DNA of 64,000 nucleotides from Campylobacter concisus (GTDB lineage: Bacteria > Campylobacterota > Campylobacteria > Campylobacterales > Campylobacteraceae), in contig NZ_JXUP01000001.1 of NCBI RefSeq assembly GCF_001891085.1, positions 62,001 to 126,000 on the forward strand. Direction: 5' to 3'. Position 1 is the stretch's first letter, and the number at the start of each line of letters is the position of its first letter. Position numbers and translations under genes: made by a program. The notes beneath the pieces were generated by a model. That model ran no database searches. It was not told the DNA's origin and saw only the letters and a list, made by a program, of their open reading frames with translations. This document shows, piece after piece, positions 18,235 to 28,082 of this stretch.

Positions 18235-20606
18235 TGGCTGAAGAAGAGGTTGTAGTTTTAAAACCACCTGTCGAGCAAGCAGAGCAAGAAGCGCCTGAAG
18301 AAGCAAAAGCCGAGGCACCTGAAGAGATCGTCTCGCTTGAGAGTATCGCAAGTGAGGGTGTGTTACAAGATGAAAGCATCCCAGAGCCAATCCCTGTAAA
18401 AAAGAGCAATAAAAAGCTCTTTATAATAGCAGGCGTGGCCGTTCTAGTGCTTATCATCTTGATAGTGGTTTTGCTAGTTATCTTTCTAAAGAAAGACAAA
18501 AAAGAGAACATAGATACTGCAAGTATCGTAAAAAATATAGAAAACAACTACCAAACGCAAAATTTTGGCGCTTCAAAGATCGATGAGATGATAAATAAAG
18601 CCAATCAGCTCTACGAGCGTGGCAATAAATTTGAGGCTCTAAAAATTTATGAAAACGTAGCTGTTTATAACCAGTCACTTTCAAACTACAACCTCGGCGT
18701 TTCGCAGATGAAACAAGAAAGATGTGATGAGGCGATCGTATCTTTTAATAAAGCAATAACCGATAGAGAAAACACAGCAGTTAGCGCCATAAACGCAGCC
18801 GTTTGCTCACTCGAGCTAAATAACACTAAAAATTTTAACTACTATATAGGACTTGCTGATTCATTTTTGCAGTATGAAAACAACTCGCCACTTTATAGCT
18901 ATTACTACGCACTTATAAATTATTATAAAGGCAACTATTACGAGGCGCTTCAAGCACTTTCTCATCCAAATACTGCAGATTATAAAAACGAATATGCGTA
19001 TTTAAGTGCAAAAATTTTATCACTTCTTGGTGATGATGAGAGAGCAATAGCCAAACTTGAGAGCCAAAAGGCATTTAAAGCCGACTTTACGCTAGCTCAA
19101 CTTTATGCAAGACTTGGCAAATACGACAAGGCAAGGGACTATCTAACAAAGGCTTCTAAAAATACGCCAAATATCGATCTTATCAAGATGACTGAGGCGC
19201 TAATTGATCTAAAAACTTCTGACTATGGCGACGCGGCTGCATTTATCAAAGATGTTTACGACTACAATGCTTCTTTGCCAAGTAAAATTTACAAGATAAA
19301 AACGATACTAAAGCCTGATCTTTTTGATGTCAGCCTAGCTCAGGCACACTTTAGCGACGATATGTTTTTTGATAGAACAAGGCGCTATGAGACCCTTTTT
19401 TACTTCGCACCTTACAAGGTCTTTGACGCAAAACAGAGCATCGAGCAGATAAGAAAAGGTGGCGTTAGCGTCTTTTTAGACGACACTTCAGCAGCAAATG
19501 ACTATCTTAGCCAAAGTGCAGCTGCTTCAAAAGTAAATGCAAAACTTAGCGAAGCTATTGCAAAAGCACTAAGCTACCGCTTAAAAGAAGCAAATAAAGA
19601 GTTTGAAGAGCTAGCCAGCACTTATCCAAATCACTCTATCTTACAATACAACCTTGCTCTAAGCTACGCTCAGCTTGGAAATTTTAGCCTTGCTGCAAAG
19701 CACTTCATAGCAAGCTATCACCAGGATGTAAATAACCATCTTGCAGGTATTTTTGGGGCGATTTGTCTAGATATAAATAGAAATTTAAACCCAAAACTCA
19801 TTGAAGAGATCGGCGAAAATTTAGAAAATGACAAGAGTTTAAAGCCTATAAATTTATATGCCTCGCTTCTAAGCCTGGTTAGCGGCAACCAAAGTGCGAT
19901 GATAAGGTGGCTTGAAGAGCCAAAAGAGCAGACAATGCTAAATTTAGCCTTTGATATCATCATCGCAAAAATAACAAACAATGATGAGCTAATGATAAAA
20001 AAAGCTGATGAGCTACTAAAAATTTTGCCAAATGATATTATTGCAAATATCTTAAATTTTATCTCGAAAAACAAAGAGCAAAATGTCAAAGAGTATGCAA
20101 AAGCGATACAAATTTACTTTCATGGCAAGCAACTTGATTCAAACGCTTTCTATCACGGCGCTGATATCATCAAAAAACAATACATCAAGCTACTTCAAAT
20201 TTCAGGCTTACTTACAAGAGAGCGTGATAAGTTAAGAGCTGAGCTAAAAAATGCTCCAAAGAATATAAATTTAATCCAAACTCTAGCCTATGTCGATATC
20301 TTTACAAACGACTTTGATGAGAGCTATAAACTTTATAATCAAGCAATCGATGAGTTTAAAGCAAATGACGCTAGCACATTGTTTTTAGCATCTGTGGCTG
20401 CGACAGGAGCTGGAAAAGTATCAAATGCGATCGCACTTTTAGAGCTAACAAAACTAAATGATGCTAGTGCTATCGAAAATAGAATAGCTCTTGGCCTAAT
20501 GTATCAGCAGATAGACAATATAAAAGCAGCTCTTATACAATACAGCAAAATAGGAAATGTTGAGTATGAAAGCGAATTTTACGACTTTGAGATAGATAAT
20601 GACTGA
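18234..20606 (+). CDS. pflB: TPR-repeat flagellar motor disk protein PflB
   Basis: The 790-residue protein starts with a GTG overlapping the serS stop. Residues 1-58 are acidic and proline/glutamate-rich (cytoplasmic), residues about 60-84 form one membrane helix, and the rest is a periplasmic array of tetratricopeptide-like helical repeats (for example YERGNKFEALKIYENVAVY, then many A..Y...G.Y..A patterns). The order der-aroK-trpS-serS followed by a large TPR membrane protein equals C. jejuni Cj0386-Cj0390, where Cj0390 is PflB, part of the epsilonproteobacterial motor scaffold that recruits stators (from memory). Identity is by architecture and position, not by alignment. Confidence 0.85.
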   Translation: MAEEEVVVLKPPVEQAEQEAPEEAKAEAPEEIVSLESIASEGVLQDESIPEPIPVKKSNKKLFIIAGVAVLVLIILIVVLLVIFLKKDKKENIDTASIVKNIENNYQTQNFGASKIDEMINKANQLYERGNKFEALKIYENVAVYNQSLSNYNLGVSQMKQERCDEAIVSFNKAITDRENTAVSAINAAVCSLELNNTKNFNYYIGLADSFLQYENNSPLYSYYYALINYYKGNYYEALQALSHPNTADYKNEYAYLSAKILSLLGDDERAIAKLESQKAFKADFTLAQLYARLGKYDKARDYLTKASKNTPNIDLIKMTEALIDLKTSDYGDAAAFIKDVYDYNASLPSKIYKIKTILKPDLFDVSLAQAHFSDDMFFDRTRRYETLFYFAPYKVFDAKQSIEQIRKGGVSVFLDDTSAANDYLSQSAAASKVNAKLSEAIAKALSYRLKEANKEFEELASTYPNHSILQYNLALSYAQLGNFSLAAKHFIASYHQDVNNHLAGIFGAICLDINRNLNPKLIEEIGENLENDKSLKPINLYASLLSLVSGNQSAMIRWLEEPKEQTMLNLAFDIIIAKITNNDELMIKKADELLKILPNDIIANILNFISKNKEQNVKEYAKAIQIYFHGKQLDSNAFYHGADIIKKQYIKLLQISGLLTRERDKLRAELKNAPKNINLIQTLAYVDIFTNDFDESYKLYNQAIDEFKANDASTLFLASVAATGAGKVSNAIALLELTKLNDASAIENRIALGLMYQQIDNIKAALIQYSKIGNVEYESEFYDFEIDND

Positions 20607-20607
20607 T

Positions 20608-20636
20608 AAAAACTAGGTCTTTATGCGCCTAGTTTT
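20608..20636 (+). terminator. Hairpin terminator after pflB
   Basis: AAAACTAGG (20609-20617) pairs with CCTAGTTTT (20628-20636) around a ten-base loop, directly after the pflB stop. Symmetric A and T flanks mean it could also serve the converging DUF2920 gene. Confidence 0.8.
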
Positions 20637-20650
20637 AACTATTTTAAATA

Positions 20651-21900
20651 CTAAGCAATATCTAAAATTTCAAGATTTATTTGATCTAAGACTTCACTAA
20701 ATTTATAGATCATATCACCACATTTATACTCAATACTCTTACCACTCTTTTTGTTTTTTTGAGATAAAATTTTCTCCATCATACTGGGAAGCTCTTTTTG
20801 TAAAAGTAGTTTATAAGACATCCCCATTCCATGCCCTAAAAACTTTATAAATTTGCCATCAACCTCACTCTCATCTTTTATCATATGTAATGTTGCGTTA
20901 AATTTAAGCTTCTTAAGAGCCTCGTAAAGCTCGATTTTATCCTTTGCTGGAGCTATTTCTTTATCGCAAATACAGTGATAGCTCACGTAAATTGGCTTTT
21001 CATAGCCGCTTTGAACATTTAAATGATCTAAATTTAGGATGTTTCTTATCTCTTCTCTTGCGTCAATAAAATAGTATGGTGATTTTTCATTAAGTGTCCA
21101 GTAGGTCTTATCAAAAAAAAATAAATATATAAATTTTGATACAAAGTGTCAGTGCCAAAACAAAAATAGTTAGTAAAATTTATCTCTTTACCAAAGCCGA
21201 TAAGACGCCATAAAAATATGGCATAAGAGCTATTATCTATCACGGCATCAACTAGCCATGGAGCGATCTTAGCACACATATGTGCCAGATATCCACCATG
21301 TGAGCTGCCTACCATTATCACTGGCAGATGTTCAAATTTGGCATTATTTATATATTTTTTTGTATAAAGCACAGCATTTAGCACATCCATTGCTTGCATA
21401 ACGCCAAAATTTTGATATTCATTTTTTGTTGGCACAATCGTAATGCTAGCATTTAGTCTAAAATCAGCCGGCAAAATATCTCTCTCTTTTCGAATAGTAA
21501 TCTCTTTGCTGAGAAATTTAAGTAGCAAATCAACCTTCTCGTGGCAGTCGATACTTTTCAGATCAATTGGTAAATTTATACCTATACTTGATAGTTCTCT
21601 TGTTAAGATTTCGCGATCTATATCATCAAGTCCAAATTTCGCCCCAAGCTGTGGGCGGTTGCCTATGCAGTGATAATCCACACTAATGCATGCAACATCA
21701 TAAGTCTCTGCCATAGTCTGCATAAGATTAGCCCTATACCCAAGGTCAGAGTCTTCTCCAAGCCCAGGGATAATAACCAAAAGAGCTTTTGCATCCTTGG
21801 CATTGTCATAACAGGAATAAAAGGAGAGAGGAGAGCTTCTTTTTATACCAAGTTCAATATCATCACAAGATAAAATTTCATAGCTTTCATCAACTAGCAT
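20651..21900 (-). pseudogene. DUF2920-family protein, frameshifted at a T9 tract (possible phase-OFF)
   Basis: Two frames (21900 to 21046, and 20986 to 20651) are halves of one DUF2920-type gene, an alpha/beta-hydrolase-like family expanded in Campylobacter. The N-terminal part has ALLVIIPGLGEDSD, VACISVDYHCIGNRPQ and VGSSHGGYLAHM (nucleophile-elbow-like G-S-S-H-G). The break is at nine T residues on the coding strand (A9 at 21113-21121). Adding one T restores the frame: ...YFFFDKTYWTLNEKSPYYF continuing into YVSYHCICDKE and giving 416 residues. As read, translation ends shortly after the tract. Long homopolymers are classic phase-variation switches in this genus, though an assembly error is possible. 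It lies 29 bases after the lipoprotein gene of the P19 operon. Confidence 0.82.
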
Positions 21901-21929
21901 TTAAATCCTTTTAAATTTACTAATTTCTC

Positions 21930-22508
21930 CTACCTTTGCGAGACATTATAAAAAAAGCTAACAATCTGTTTTGCTAGACGTTCTTTAAAAAACGGCCAAA
22001 TGTAGCTTGGCGAATAGACATTGCCAGCTTGCATAAGCGAGATATTTGTCGCCTTTTCGCCACCATTTTTTGGACGCACTAGCACGCTTACTTGCATGTG
22101 ATAAGTATAGCTATTTGTACTAAAGTCATCATCGTCGTAATAGCCAAATGGGAAAAACATCGAGTAACCAAAACCAAAGCTTGGTCTACCAAAGCCATAT
22201 CCCATCCCCATTGAAAATCTAGGATCTCTTTTGATTATCCTGGAAAAGCTTTGCACATCGCCAAGGATGATGAAGTCGGCATTTTTGATATTTGGCTCGT
22301 TTCTGAAGCCAGCCTTTGCAAACTCACTTAAAATTTCAGTATTTACATCTTGTCCGGTCGCGCTATTTTTAAAATTTACATAGACGCTTTTATTTGCTTC
22401 ATTAAGCGTAAAAAATATAGGCTCGCTCGTTTTAACCGAGATATTTGGAGTGCTGCTAGCACATCCAACAAAAAATATCGCCAAGACAAATAAAAAGAAA
22501 TTTTTCAT
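21930..22508 (-). CDS. TraT-like lipoprotein
   Basis: From the ATG at 22508 (GGAG five to eight bases upstream; the GTG at 22514 is too close to that site) the protein has 192 residues. The signal ends in FFVGC, a lipobox, so the mature protein is lipid-anchored. Residues 25-95 follow the pattern of the conjugative surface-exclusion lipoprotein TraT: ISVKTSEPIFFTLNEANKSV, then VNFKNS and FIILGDVQSFSRI, with a closing ERLAKQIVSFF. The middle differs, being rich in Gly, Phe and Tyr with a DDDD run. The TraT link is my inference from pattern. It ends the P19 iron gene run. Confidence 0.65.
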   Translation of the reverse strand: MKNFFLFVLAIFFVGCASSTPNISVKTSEPIFFTLNEANKSVYVNFKNSATGQDVNTEILSEFAKAGFRNEPNIKNADFIILGDVQSFSRIIKRDPRFSMGMGYGFGRPSFGFGYSMFFPFGYYDDDDFSTNSYTYHMQVSVLVRPKNGGEKATNISLMQAGNVYSPSYIWPFFKERLAKQIVSFFYNVSQR

Positions 22509-22516
22509 ATTCACTC

Positions 22517-23011
22517 CTACAAGAGCGATCTTATAGCACTTTCAAGTACACTTTTTGGTGTAAGACCGATAAATTTTGATCGCATCTTACCATCTTTATC
22601 AAAAAAATAGATAACTGGCACGCCCATGACGCCACCAACTGCCTTACTAAAGTAATCAACCGAAACCTTATCGCTCGTAGTTTTAAATGTAATATTGTGC
22701 TCTTTTAAAAGCTCAATATCTTTATCAAAACCCTTGCTAGGCCCCAAAATTCCTATGAATTGAACCTCTTTACCATACTCTTTTTCAAGCGTATTTAGAT
22801 CAGGTATTGCGGCCTTGCATACTCCGCAGTCAGTGCCAAAGAAAAATAGCATATATGGCTTATCGCCTATCTTTAGCCTCTTTTCTGTTGGAAAAAACTG
22901 CGTATCAATGCCGCTTGAGTCATTTAGCGTAATGTGATGCTTCTCATACTGCTTGACGCAGCCCATAACTAGGGCTGAGACTAGACATAAAAATAAAATT
23001 TTATATCTCAT
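22517..23011 (-). CDS. TlpA-like thioredoxin-fold lipoprotein (P19 operon)
   Basis: From the ATG at 23011 the protein is 164 residues. A signal peptide ends in LVMGC, a lipobox. The active site GTDCGVCKAAIPDL is a CxxC (CGVC) thioredoxin motif, and GVPVIYFFDKDG carries the cis-proline. Such TlpA/ResA-type proteins reduce or isomerise disulfides outside the cytoplasm. C. jejuni has two thioredoxin-like genes (Cj1664, Cj1665) at this place in the P19 locus; here only one is present. It overlaps the ABC ATPase gene by eleven bases. Confidence 0.88.
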   Translation of the reverse strand: MRYKILFLCLVSALVMGCVKQYEKHHITLNDSSGIDTQFFPTEKRLKIGDKPYMLFFFGTDCGVCKAAIPDLNTLEKEYGKEVQFIGILGPSKGFDKDIELLKEHNITFKTTSDKVSVDYFSKAVGGVMGVPVIYFFDKDGKMRSKFIGLTPKSVLESAIRSLL

Positions 23012-23690
23012 TTGGCACCTTTGGGTTTTCAATAGTGCGAATTTTCTCTAGCTTACCATGTCTTAGATAGACGATCTTATCGCCATACTCGCCAAGATCA
23101 GGGTTGTGAGTTACTAGAAGTATCGTCTTGCCATCTTTTCTTAGCTTGCAAAATAGATCAAGTATAACTCTTTCATTTGCTTCATCAAGGTTACCAGTTG
23201 GCTCATCTGCTATTAAAATTTCAGGATCGTTTATGAGCGAGCGTGCGATACAAAGGCGTTGTTGCTCACCACCACTTAGCTGACTTGGCCTGTGTGTTAG
23301 CCTGTGAGAAAGACCAACTGCCGCAAGTGCCTTTTTAGCGTCCTCTTCATCAACTGAGCTGTGATAGTACTGAGCGATCATCACATTTTCAAGTGCGCTA
23401 AGATATGGTACTAAATGAAACTGCTGAAAAATAAGACCGATTTTCTCGCGTCTAAATTTAAGTGTATCATCAGCATTTAGATTGCTCGCATCATCGCCAC
23501 CGAGCATATAAGTACCACTACTTGGAGTATCCATTAGAGAAAGGATATTTACAAGCGTACTCTTACCACTACCACTTGGTCCCATTACGCTGACCCACTC
23601 ACCTTTTTTAACCTCAAAATTTATATCATCAAGTGCTTTAACATCGCCAAAAATTTTACAAATATTTTTTAATTCTAGTGCATTTTGCAT
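23001..23690 (-). CDS. ABC transporter ATP-binding protein (P19 operon)
   Basis: A 229-residue ATPase of the MacB/LolD type. Walker A is GPSGSGKST, the signature is LSGGEQQRLCIARSL, Walker B is ILIADEPTGNLD and the switch His is in VTHNPDLG. Together with the two FtsX-type permeases upstream it forms a complete ABC machine. In the C. jejuni P19 system (Cj1663) this module supports iron acquisition at low pH together with P19 and the FTR1 permease (from memory). The exact transported or energised step is not settled by sequence. Confidence 0.93.
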   Translation of the reverse strand: MQNALELKNICKIFGDVKALDDINFEVKKGEWVSVMGPSGSGKSTLVNILSLMDTPSSGTYMLGGDDASNLNADDTLKFRREKIGLIFQQFHLVPYLSALENVMIAQYYHSSVDEEDAKKALAAVGLSHRLTHRPSQLSGGEQQRLCIARSLINDPEILIADEPTGNLDEANERVILDLFCKLRKDGKTILLVTHNPDLGEYGDKIVYLRHGKLEKIRTIENPKVPNEI

Positions 23691-23691
23691 A

Positions 23692-24834
23692 TCATTCTCC
23701 TCTTAATGTATCTGCCATTTTATTATTAAGTGCCCGTTTGATCGGATAAAACGCTGCGATCGCTGCAAATAAAAGCGATATTATCACAGCTACTGGGATG
23801 CTTAAAATTCTAAAATCAATACTAGAATCAAATATCGCATAACCTAAAATTTGAGCTAGTAAATATCCTAAAAATGCACCAACTAATGCTGAGATGAGCG
23901 CTGTCACAAATGTTTCAAAGCCAAATAGCTTTAGTACATCTTTTTTGCTTGCACCTATGGCTCTAAGAAGTGCGATCTCCTTTGAGCGAGAGAGCAAGAT
24001 AGCACTAAGCGTTGTGTTTACGCACATTGAAGTAATGAGCAAAATAACAAGGCTAACAAGCGCCATTAAAAGCTTGATCTTTTCCAAGATATAGCCCTCA
24101 GACTTTGAAACCTTTGCCACTGGTTTTGCAGCTATTTCATCATTGCTTATAGTCTTTGCAAGCGATGTTATCTCGTCAAAGTTACCAAGCACAACAGCTT
24201 CAGCATAGTTTATTTTGCCAGCTTTATTTGAAATTTTTTGAGCCAAAGATAGTGACGTGATCAAAAGTGCATCCTCTTTGTCACCACTTGCAACTACGCC
24301 TTTTATCTTTACATTTATGCTCTCATTTGAGCCAATGGCGCGAATTTCTATATCATCGCCTGCTTTAAAGCCAGCCTGACGAGCAAGATCGACGCCTATT
24401 AGCACGTTTTTATCGTCAAAATCGACATTTATCATCGTTCCATCTCTAACATCTAAAAATGGTTTAACTTTTTTTAAATTGCTAAATTTTGTTCCCATGA
24501 CGATAGCATTTGTTGGACCAATATTTGCCTGAGCAAAGAGATAACCGCTCTCACCAAGAAGCTTGTCTTTTGGTACTTTAGCGATCATTTCATTGTAAGT
24601 TTTTTCACTCATATCATCGCTTGTAGCCATATCTTTTGGAGCAAAGATCATATTTGCGCCATAAGTTTTTAGCTCGCGTGAGACCTTAGAGTCTATGTCA
24701 AGATAGACATTGACAAACGCAGCACACACGCATGCTCCAAGTAAGATAGAGATCACGATGACCATTACTCTTGATGAGCCGTTTTTTAAACTTTTATAAA
24801 TTGTATTGTAAAAGAATTTGCTATTTGCGGTCAT
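23692..24834 (-). CDS. FtsX-like ABC permease (P19 operon)
   Basis: The 380-residue permease has the MacB-type plan: helix 1 near residues 21-43, a large periplasmic domain (about 50-250), and three C-terminal helices near 255-375 with the FtsX motif SRSKEIALLRAIGASKKDVL in the cytoplasmic loop that contacts the ATPase. It is the second of two paralogous permeases and starts 14 bases inside the first. It probably forms a heterodimer with its neighbour and corresponds to Cj1662 by position. Confidence 0.92.
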   Translation of the reverse strand: MTANSKFFYNTIYKSLKNGSSRVMVIVISILLGACVCAAFVNVYLDIDSKVSRELKTYGANMIFAPKDMATSDDMSEKTYNEMIAKVPKDKLLGESGYLFAQANIGPTNAIVMGTKFSNLKKVKPFLDVRDGTMINVDFDDKNVLIGVDLARQAGFKAGDDIEIRAIGSNESINVKIKGVVASGDKEDALLITSLSLAQKISNKAGKINYAEAVVLGNFDEITSLAKTISNDEIAAKPVAKVSKSEGYILEKIKLLMALVSLVILLITSMCVNTTLSAILLSRSKEIALLRAIGASKKDVLKLFGFETFVTALISALVGAFLGYLLAQILGYAIFDSSIDFRILSIPVAVIISLLFAAIAAFYPIKRALNNKMADTLRGE

Positions 24835-26113
24835 ATAGCACCTCCGCAGGTAGTAAATTTATGACGTTTCTCATTGGCATTAGCGAGCCAACGACTGAAA
24901 TAAGCAGGGCAAATGCCACGCTAATTGGTAGCACGATCCAAGCTATGCCGATGCCATGTGAGAAGATAATGTAAGACATCACGTAGCTTAGCGCGTATCC
25001 TAAAAATGCTCCAGTGATACCTGCAAAAAAGGCAACTACAAGGCTCTCGCTAGCAAAAAGGGCGTAAATTTCAAAGTTGCTAGCACCTATGGCTTTTAAA
25101 AGACCGATCTCTTTTTTGCGGCGGTAAATTTCACTTGTCATTAGCGATGTTATGCCAATGGCTGAAACCACAAGAGCGATGATACTAACGATGCCCATTA
25201 GGCTTTGAATTTTCTTTACAATGTTACTCTCTGCATCGCTTACTTGAAGGCTTGCCTTTGCGCTAACGTTTGGTAAATTTTCTTCTATCTGAAACGCGAT
25301 CGATCCTGCGTAGGCTGAGCAGTACCATTTGTCGTACTCTGCGCTATCAAGATTGTCTAAATTTCTTCTTGCTTTTAGTGACAGGTCGTTTTCTGGGATC
25401 GTCATGGCTGAGACTTCAGCCTTTGTATATAAGCCAGCGTGACCTGAAAGATCTCCAGCAAGCTTTAATGAGCCAACTAGCTTATGCGTCTCGTCACTAG
25501 CTCCTTTTAAAATTCCAACTATTTTAACCTCTCTTGTACCATTTTTGCCCACAAGGCTAAGCTCGTCGCCAACCTTTAAATTTTTAGCCTTAGAAAGTTC
25601 TTCGCCAACTAAAATTTCATCCATACTTTCATCTTTTGGCCAAACACCCTCAACGCCCCAAAATCCATACAAGCTCTTAACGCCTGTGCTAAATTCTGGC
25701 TCATCTTTTAGACCGATATTTTTATCAAAATAGGTTCCTTCAAAGGCAAATTCAATTCCTTTTTCATCTTTAACTTTTGCTTCTAAAAACGGCGCAAAAG
25801 CAACGATATTGTTTCTCCAAAAGATCTCTTTTATCTTGTAGATATCAGCCTCTGGGAGTAAATTTTGTGATTTTAGTGGAGTGAAATTTTTACCCTCGAT
25901 CTCGATGCTTAAACTCTCACCGCGCGGTAAAACAACGATATTTGAGCCATATCCTCTAAGCTCGGTTGCTACTTGATCGCCGATTTTTAGCGTGATATTT
26001 AGCATGCAAGCTATCAAAAGAGCAGCTAGCAAGATAGTGATAAAGGCCATCGTCTTTTGCACCTTTGAGCCCGTGATCGAGCTTTTTATCATTCTTAGTT
26101 GCATATTTTTCAT
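24821..26113 (-). CDS. FtsX-like ABC permease (P19 operon)
   Basis: This 430-residue protein has one N-terminal helix (about 17-40), a periplasmic domain of about 250 residues, and three C-terminal helices. The coupling loop reads YRRKKEIGLLKAIGASNFEI, very like that of the next permease, showing common descent. The longer periplasmic part suggests that the two subunits have different partners outside the membrane. It overlaps the DUF2318 gene by four bases. By order it matches Cj1661 of the P19 locus. Confidence 0.92.
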   Translation of the reverse strand: MKNMQLRMIKSSITGSKVQKTMAFITILLAALLIACMLNITLKIGDQVATELRGYGSNIVVLPRGESLSIEIEGKNFTPLKSQNLLPEADIYKIKEIFWRNNIVAFAPFLEAKVKDEKGIEFAFEGTYFDKNIGLKDEPEFSTGVKSLYGFWGVEGVWPKDESMDEILVGEELSKAKNLKVGDELSLVGKNGTREVKIVGILKGASDETHKLVGSLKLAGDLSGHAGLYTKAEVSAMTIPENDLSLKARRNLDNLDSAEYDKWYCSAYAGSIAFQIEENLPNVSAKASLQVSDAESNIVKKIQSLMGIVSIIALVVSAIGITSLMTSEIYRRKKEIGLLKAIGASNFEIYALFASESLVVAFFAGITGAFLGYALSYVMSYIIFSHGIGIAWIVLPISVAFALLISVVGSLMPMRNVINLLPAEVLYDRK

Positions 26114-27489
26114 TTTAACGTTCCATTTGTTTCTACATATTTTTCTGGATTTGCTTCAAATTTCGCCTGAGTTTCGTTGCTCTCAAAGAAATATGTGCGT
26201 CCGTAGTATAAATATGATCTTGAATCAAGATTGCTCACCTTTTTGCGACTAACTGGGTCAAGCACCATCTTTTCGACGACCTTGCTAAAGTAGTTTGCCC
26301 CTGCGACGATCGTTTTGTAATCAACTATGATATTTTTACCATCAAAGGTAAATGCCATAGGGATCGGGTTACAACCACCCTCTTTGCCAACTGACGGTAA
26401 GAAAATTCTGACGTTACAAGAGATGCAGATAAGGTCGTTTCCTTTCTTGATATAGCCCATGTCGCCGCAGATCATACACGAGTCAAAGACGATGACTGGA
26501 GATGGGCGGTCACTAAAGCGGTTTAGTAAGAAAAATCTTATCTGTTTACCCTCATCTGTGATGTAGGCAAATCTGTGAAGTTCATTATCTTTTAGCATAT
26601 CAACATCAAATATAAATTTATCTCCCACTGGCTCAACCAAGACCGGCTCTGAAATTTGAGGTGGGCGAGATGCGTAAAGATCAAAATAAAGTGAAAATCC
26701 AAGCGCTATTAAAACGCTGCAAAATGCAAATTTTGCATTGTCAAAGACATTTTCTCTAATGGCTTTTGTAAAGCGGTATTTGATAGAGCCAAACGTGCTC
26801 TTATCGATACTCTTTGGCACAAAGCAAAGCGCGATGATGCATAAAAGAAGGATCACTGCTATGTAAAAATAGGCACTAAATTCTGTGACGTAGATGCCTT
26901 TTGCGCTGATAGATAAAATTTGAGAATTTAGCTCGCTACTTATCTTTAAAGCGCCTGCACGTAAAAGTTCGAGTGCAGTTTGTGAGCTTCTATCAACTAG
27001 CAAAAAGACCAATGTGATAAGAGCTAAAATTTTAGCTACTGATGATGGGATGCTTGCTTTTAAATTTGAAATGAAGAAAAATAAAAATAGTATCAAGATC
27101 ATCGCAAAGATCATCAAAAAGAAGCTTATGACTGAAAGCGTGTCAAGCAGCTCGCCACCAAATAACGGGAACAAAGCGCTACTTGAGCTATAGCCAAAGC
27201 CAAAGCCGATGCCTAAAATAAAAAACGTTACGATTTTTGCTATCTTAAGCTCGAAAAATATCCATAAAATGCTAATGAGTAGAAAAACCAGTGTCACAGA
27301 ATCTATGAAAATTTTAAACTGGTCATCAACAAGCGCATGACGAGCAGCTTTAAAGATAAGCACACCAGCAACAACACCAAGAAATGACGGTAAAAAGATC
27401 GTTTTTAAACTTTTGCCATTGTTATTTAAGGCAGCAAAAAGCGTAAATCCAAGGAGGGCTAAAAAGACCTGATAGAAGTAAATTGACAT
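26110..27489 (-). CDS. Fe-S-containing multi-helix membrane protein (DUF2318, P19 operon)
   Basis: A 459-residue protein with about nine hydrophobic helices in the first 290 residues, then an extracytoplasmic DUF2318 domain. The latter has DSCMICGDMGYIKKG and LICISCNVRIFLPSVG, four cysteines in two CxxC pairs for an Fe-S or metal site, and a later GGCNPIP. In the P19 locus of C. jejuni (Cj1660) the equivalent gene follows p19. It may pass electrons or metals between the periplasmic iron protein and the permease (inference). The last 40 residues, with YYGRTYFFES and KFEANPEKYV, resemble a YHS metal-binding domain. Confidence 0.88.
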   Translation of the reverse strand: MSIYFYQVFLALLGFTLFAALNNNGKSLKTIFLPSFLGVVAGVLIFKAARHALVDDQFKIFIDSVTLVFLLISILWIFFELKIAKIVTFFILGIGFGFGYSSSSALFPLFGGELLDTLSVISFFLMIFAMILILFLFFFISNLKASIPSSVAKILALITLVFLLVDRSSQTALELLRAGALKISSELNSQILSISAKGIYVTEFSAYFYIAVILLLCIIALCFVPKSIDKSTFGSIKYRFTKAIRENVFDNAKFAFCSVLIALGFSLYFDLYASRPPQISEPVLVEPVGDKFIFDVDMLKDNELHRFAYITDEGKQIRFFLLNRFSDRPSPVIVFDSCMICGDMGYIKKGNDLICISCNVRIFLPSVGKEGGCNPIPMAFTFDGKNIIVDYKTIVAGANYFSKVVEKMVLDPVSRKKVSNLDSRSYLYYGRTYFFESNETQAKFEANPEKYVETNGTLK

Positions 27490-27540
27490 AACTAAACCCT
27501 ATGAGAATTTTTAAAAAGGGGCGAGAACGCCCCAAAGTGA

Positions 27541-28062
27541 CTATTTAACAGGACCACCTGTCCATTGAAATTTATAAGTTGTTGTGAAAGGCTCAAACCA
27601 TTTACCAACACCAGTCTCTTTGTCAGCGTGGCGACCAAAGCCTTGTTTTTCTGGATTGTCGATGTGGAATTTAAGCTCATAGTTACCAACACCTGTATCC
27701 ATTTTTACGTTAGCGCCGTAGTGTGGGCCATCGCTTGCAACCATTGGCATAAATGTACCTTTTTTAGTTTTACCATTATCAAGGTTTTTTAGCTCATAGT
27801 TGATCTTTAGATATGGGATCCACTCGCCTTCGCCAAAGCCGTTTTTATTGCCTTTTACAGCGTGGATGTCAGCTTCTAGGTGAAGATCAGCTAAGCTTGG
27901 AGCTAGATCAACGCCTTTTGGCTCCATGTCGATTGGCTCAAGATAAACAGCAGCTATCTCCATGCCATTAGCCTCTACAGGCTCGCCGATTGGGTGCTCT
28001 CCAGCAAGTGCAAAACCAGCTGCTAGGCTAAGTGCTAGAGCTGAACTAAGAATTTTATTCAT
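27541..28062 (-). CDS. p19: Periplasmic iron-binding protein P19
   Basis: The 173-residue protein has a signal peptide cleaved after about residue 20 (ALSLAAGFALA), then the Tpd/P19 fold. GEHPIGEPVEANGMEIAAVYL at the N-terminus and the DIHA, MDT and HIDN segments supply the Met and His ligands of the copper/iron site. P19 proteins bind Fe(II/III) and Cu at the periplasmic face and hand iron to the FTR1-type permease. The gene sits 20 bases after the permease gene with AAAGGAG upstream of its start. Confidence 0.95.
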   Translation of the reverse strand: MNKILSSALALSLAAGFALAGEHPIGEPVEANGMEIAAVYLEPIDMEPKGVDLAPSLADLHLEADIHAVKGNKNGFGEGEWIPYLKINYELKNLDNGKTKKGTFMPMVASDGPHYGANVKMDTGVGNYELKFHIDNPEKQGFGRHADKETGVGKWFEPFTTTYKFQWTGGPVK

Positions 28063-28082
28063 ATCCTCTCCTTTAAATAAGA

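Noticed and set aside
21113-21121. Programmed ribosomal frameshift at the T9 tract
   Set aside because: No stimulatory structure seen; a contingency tract or sequencing error is simpler.
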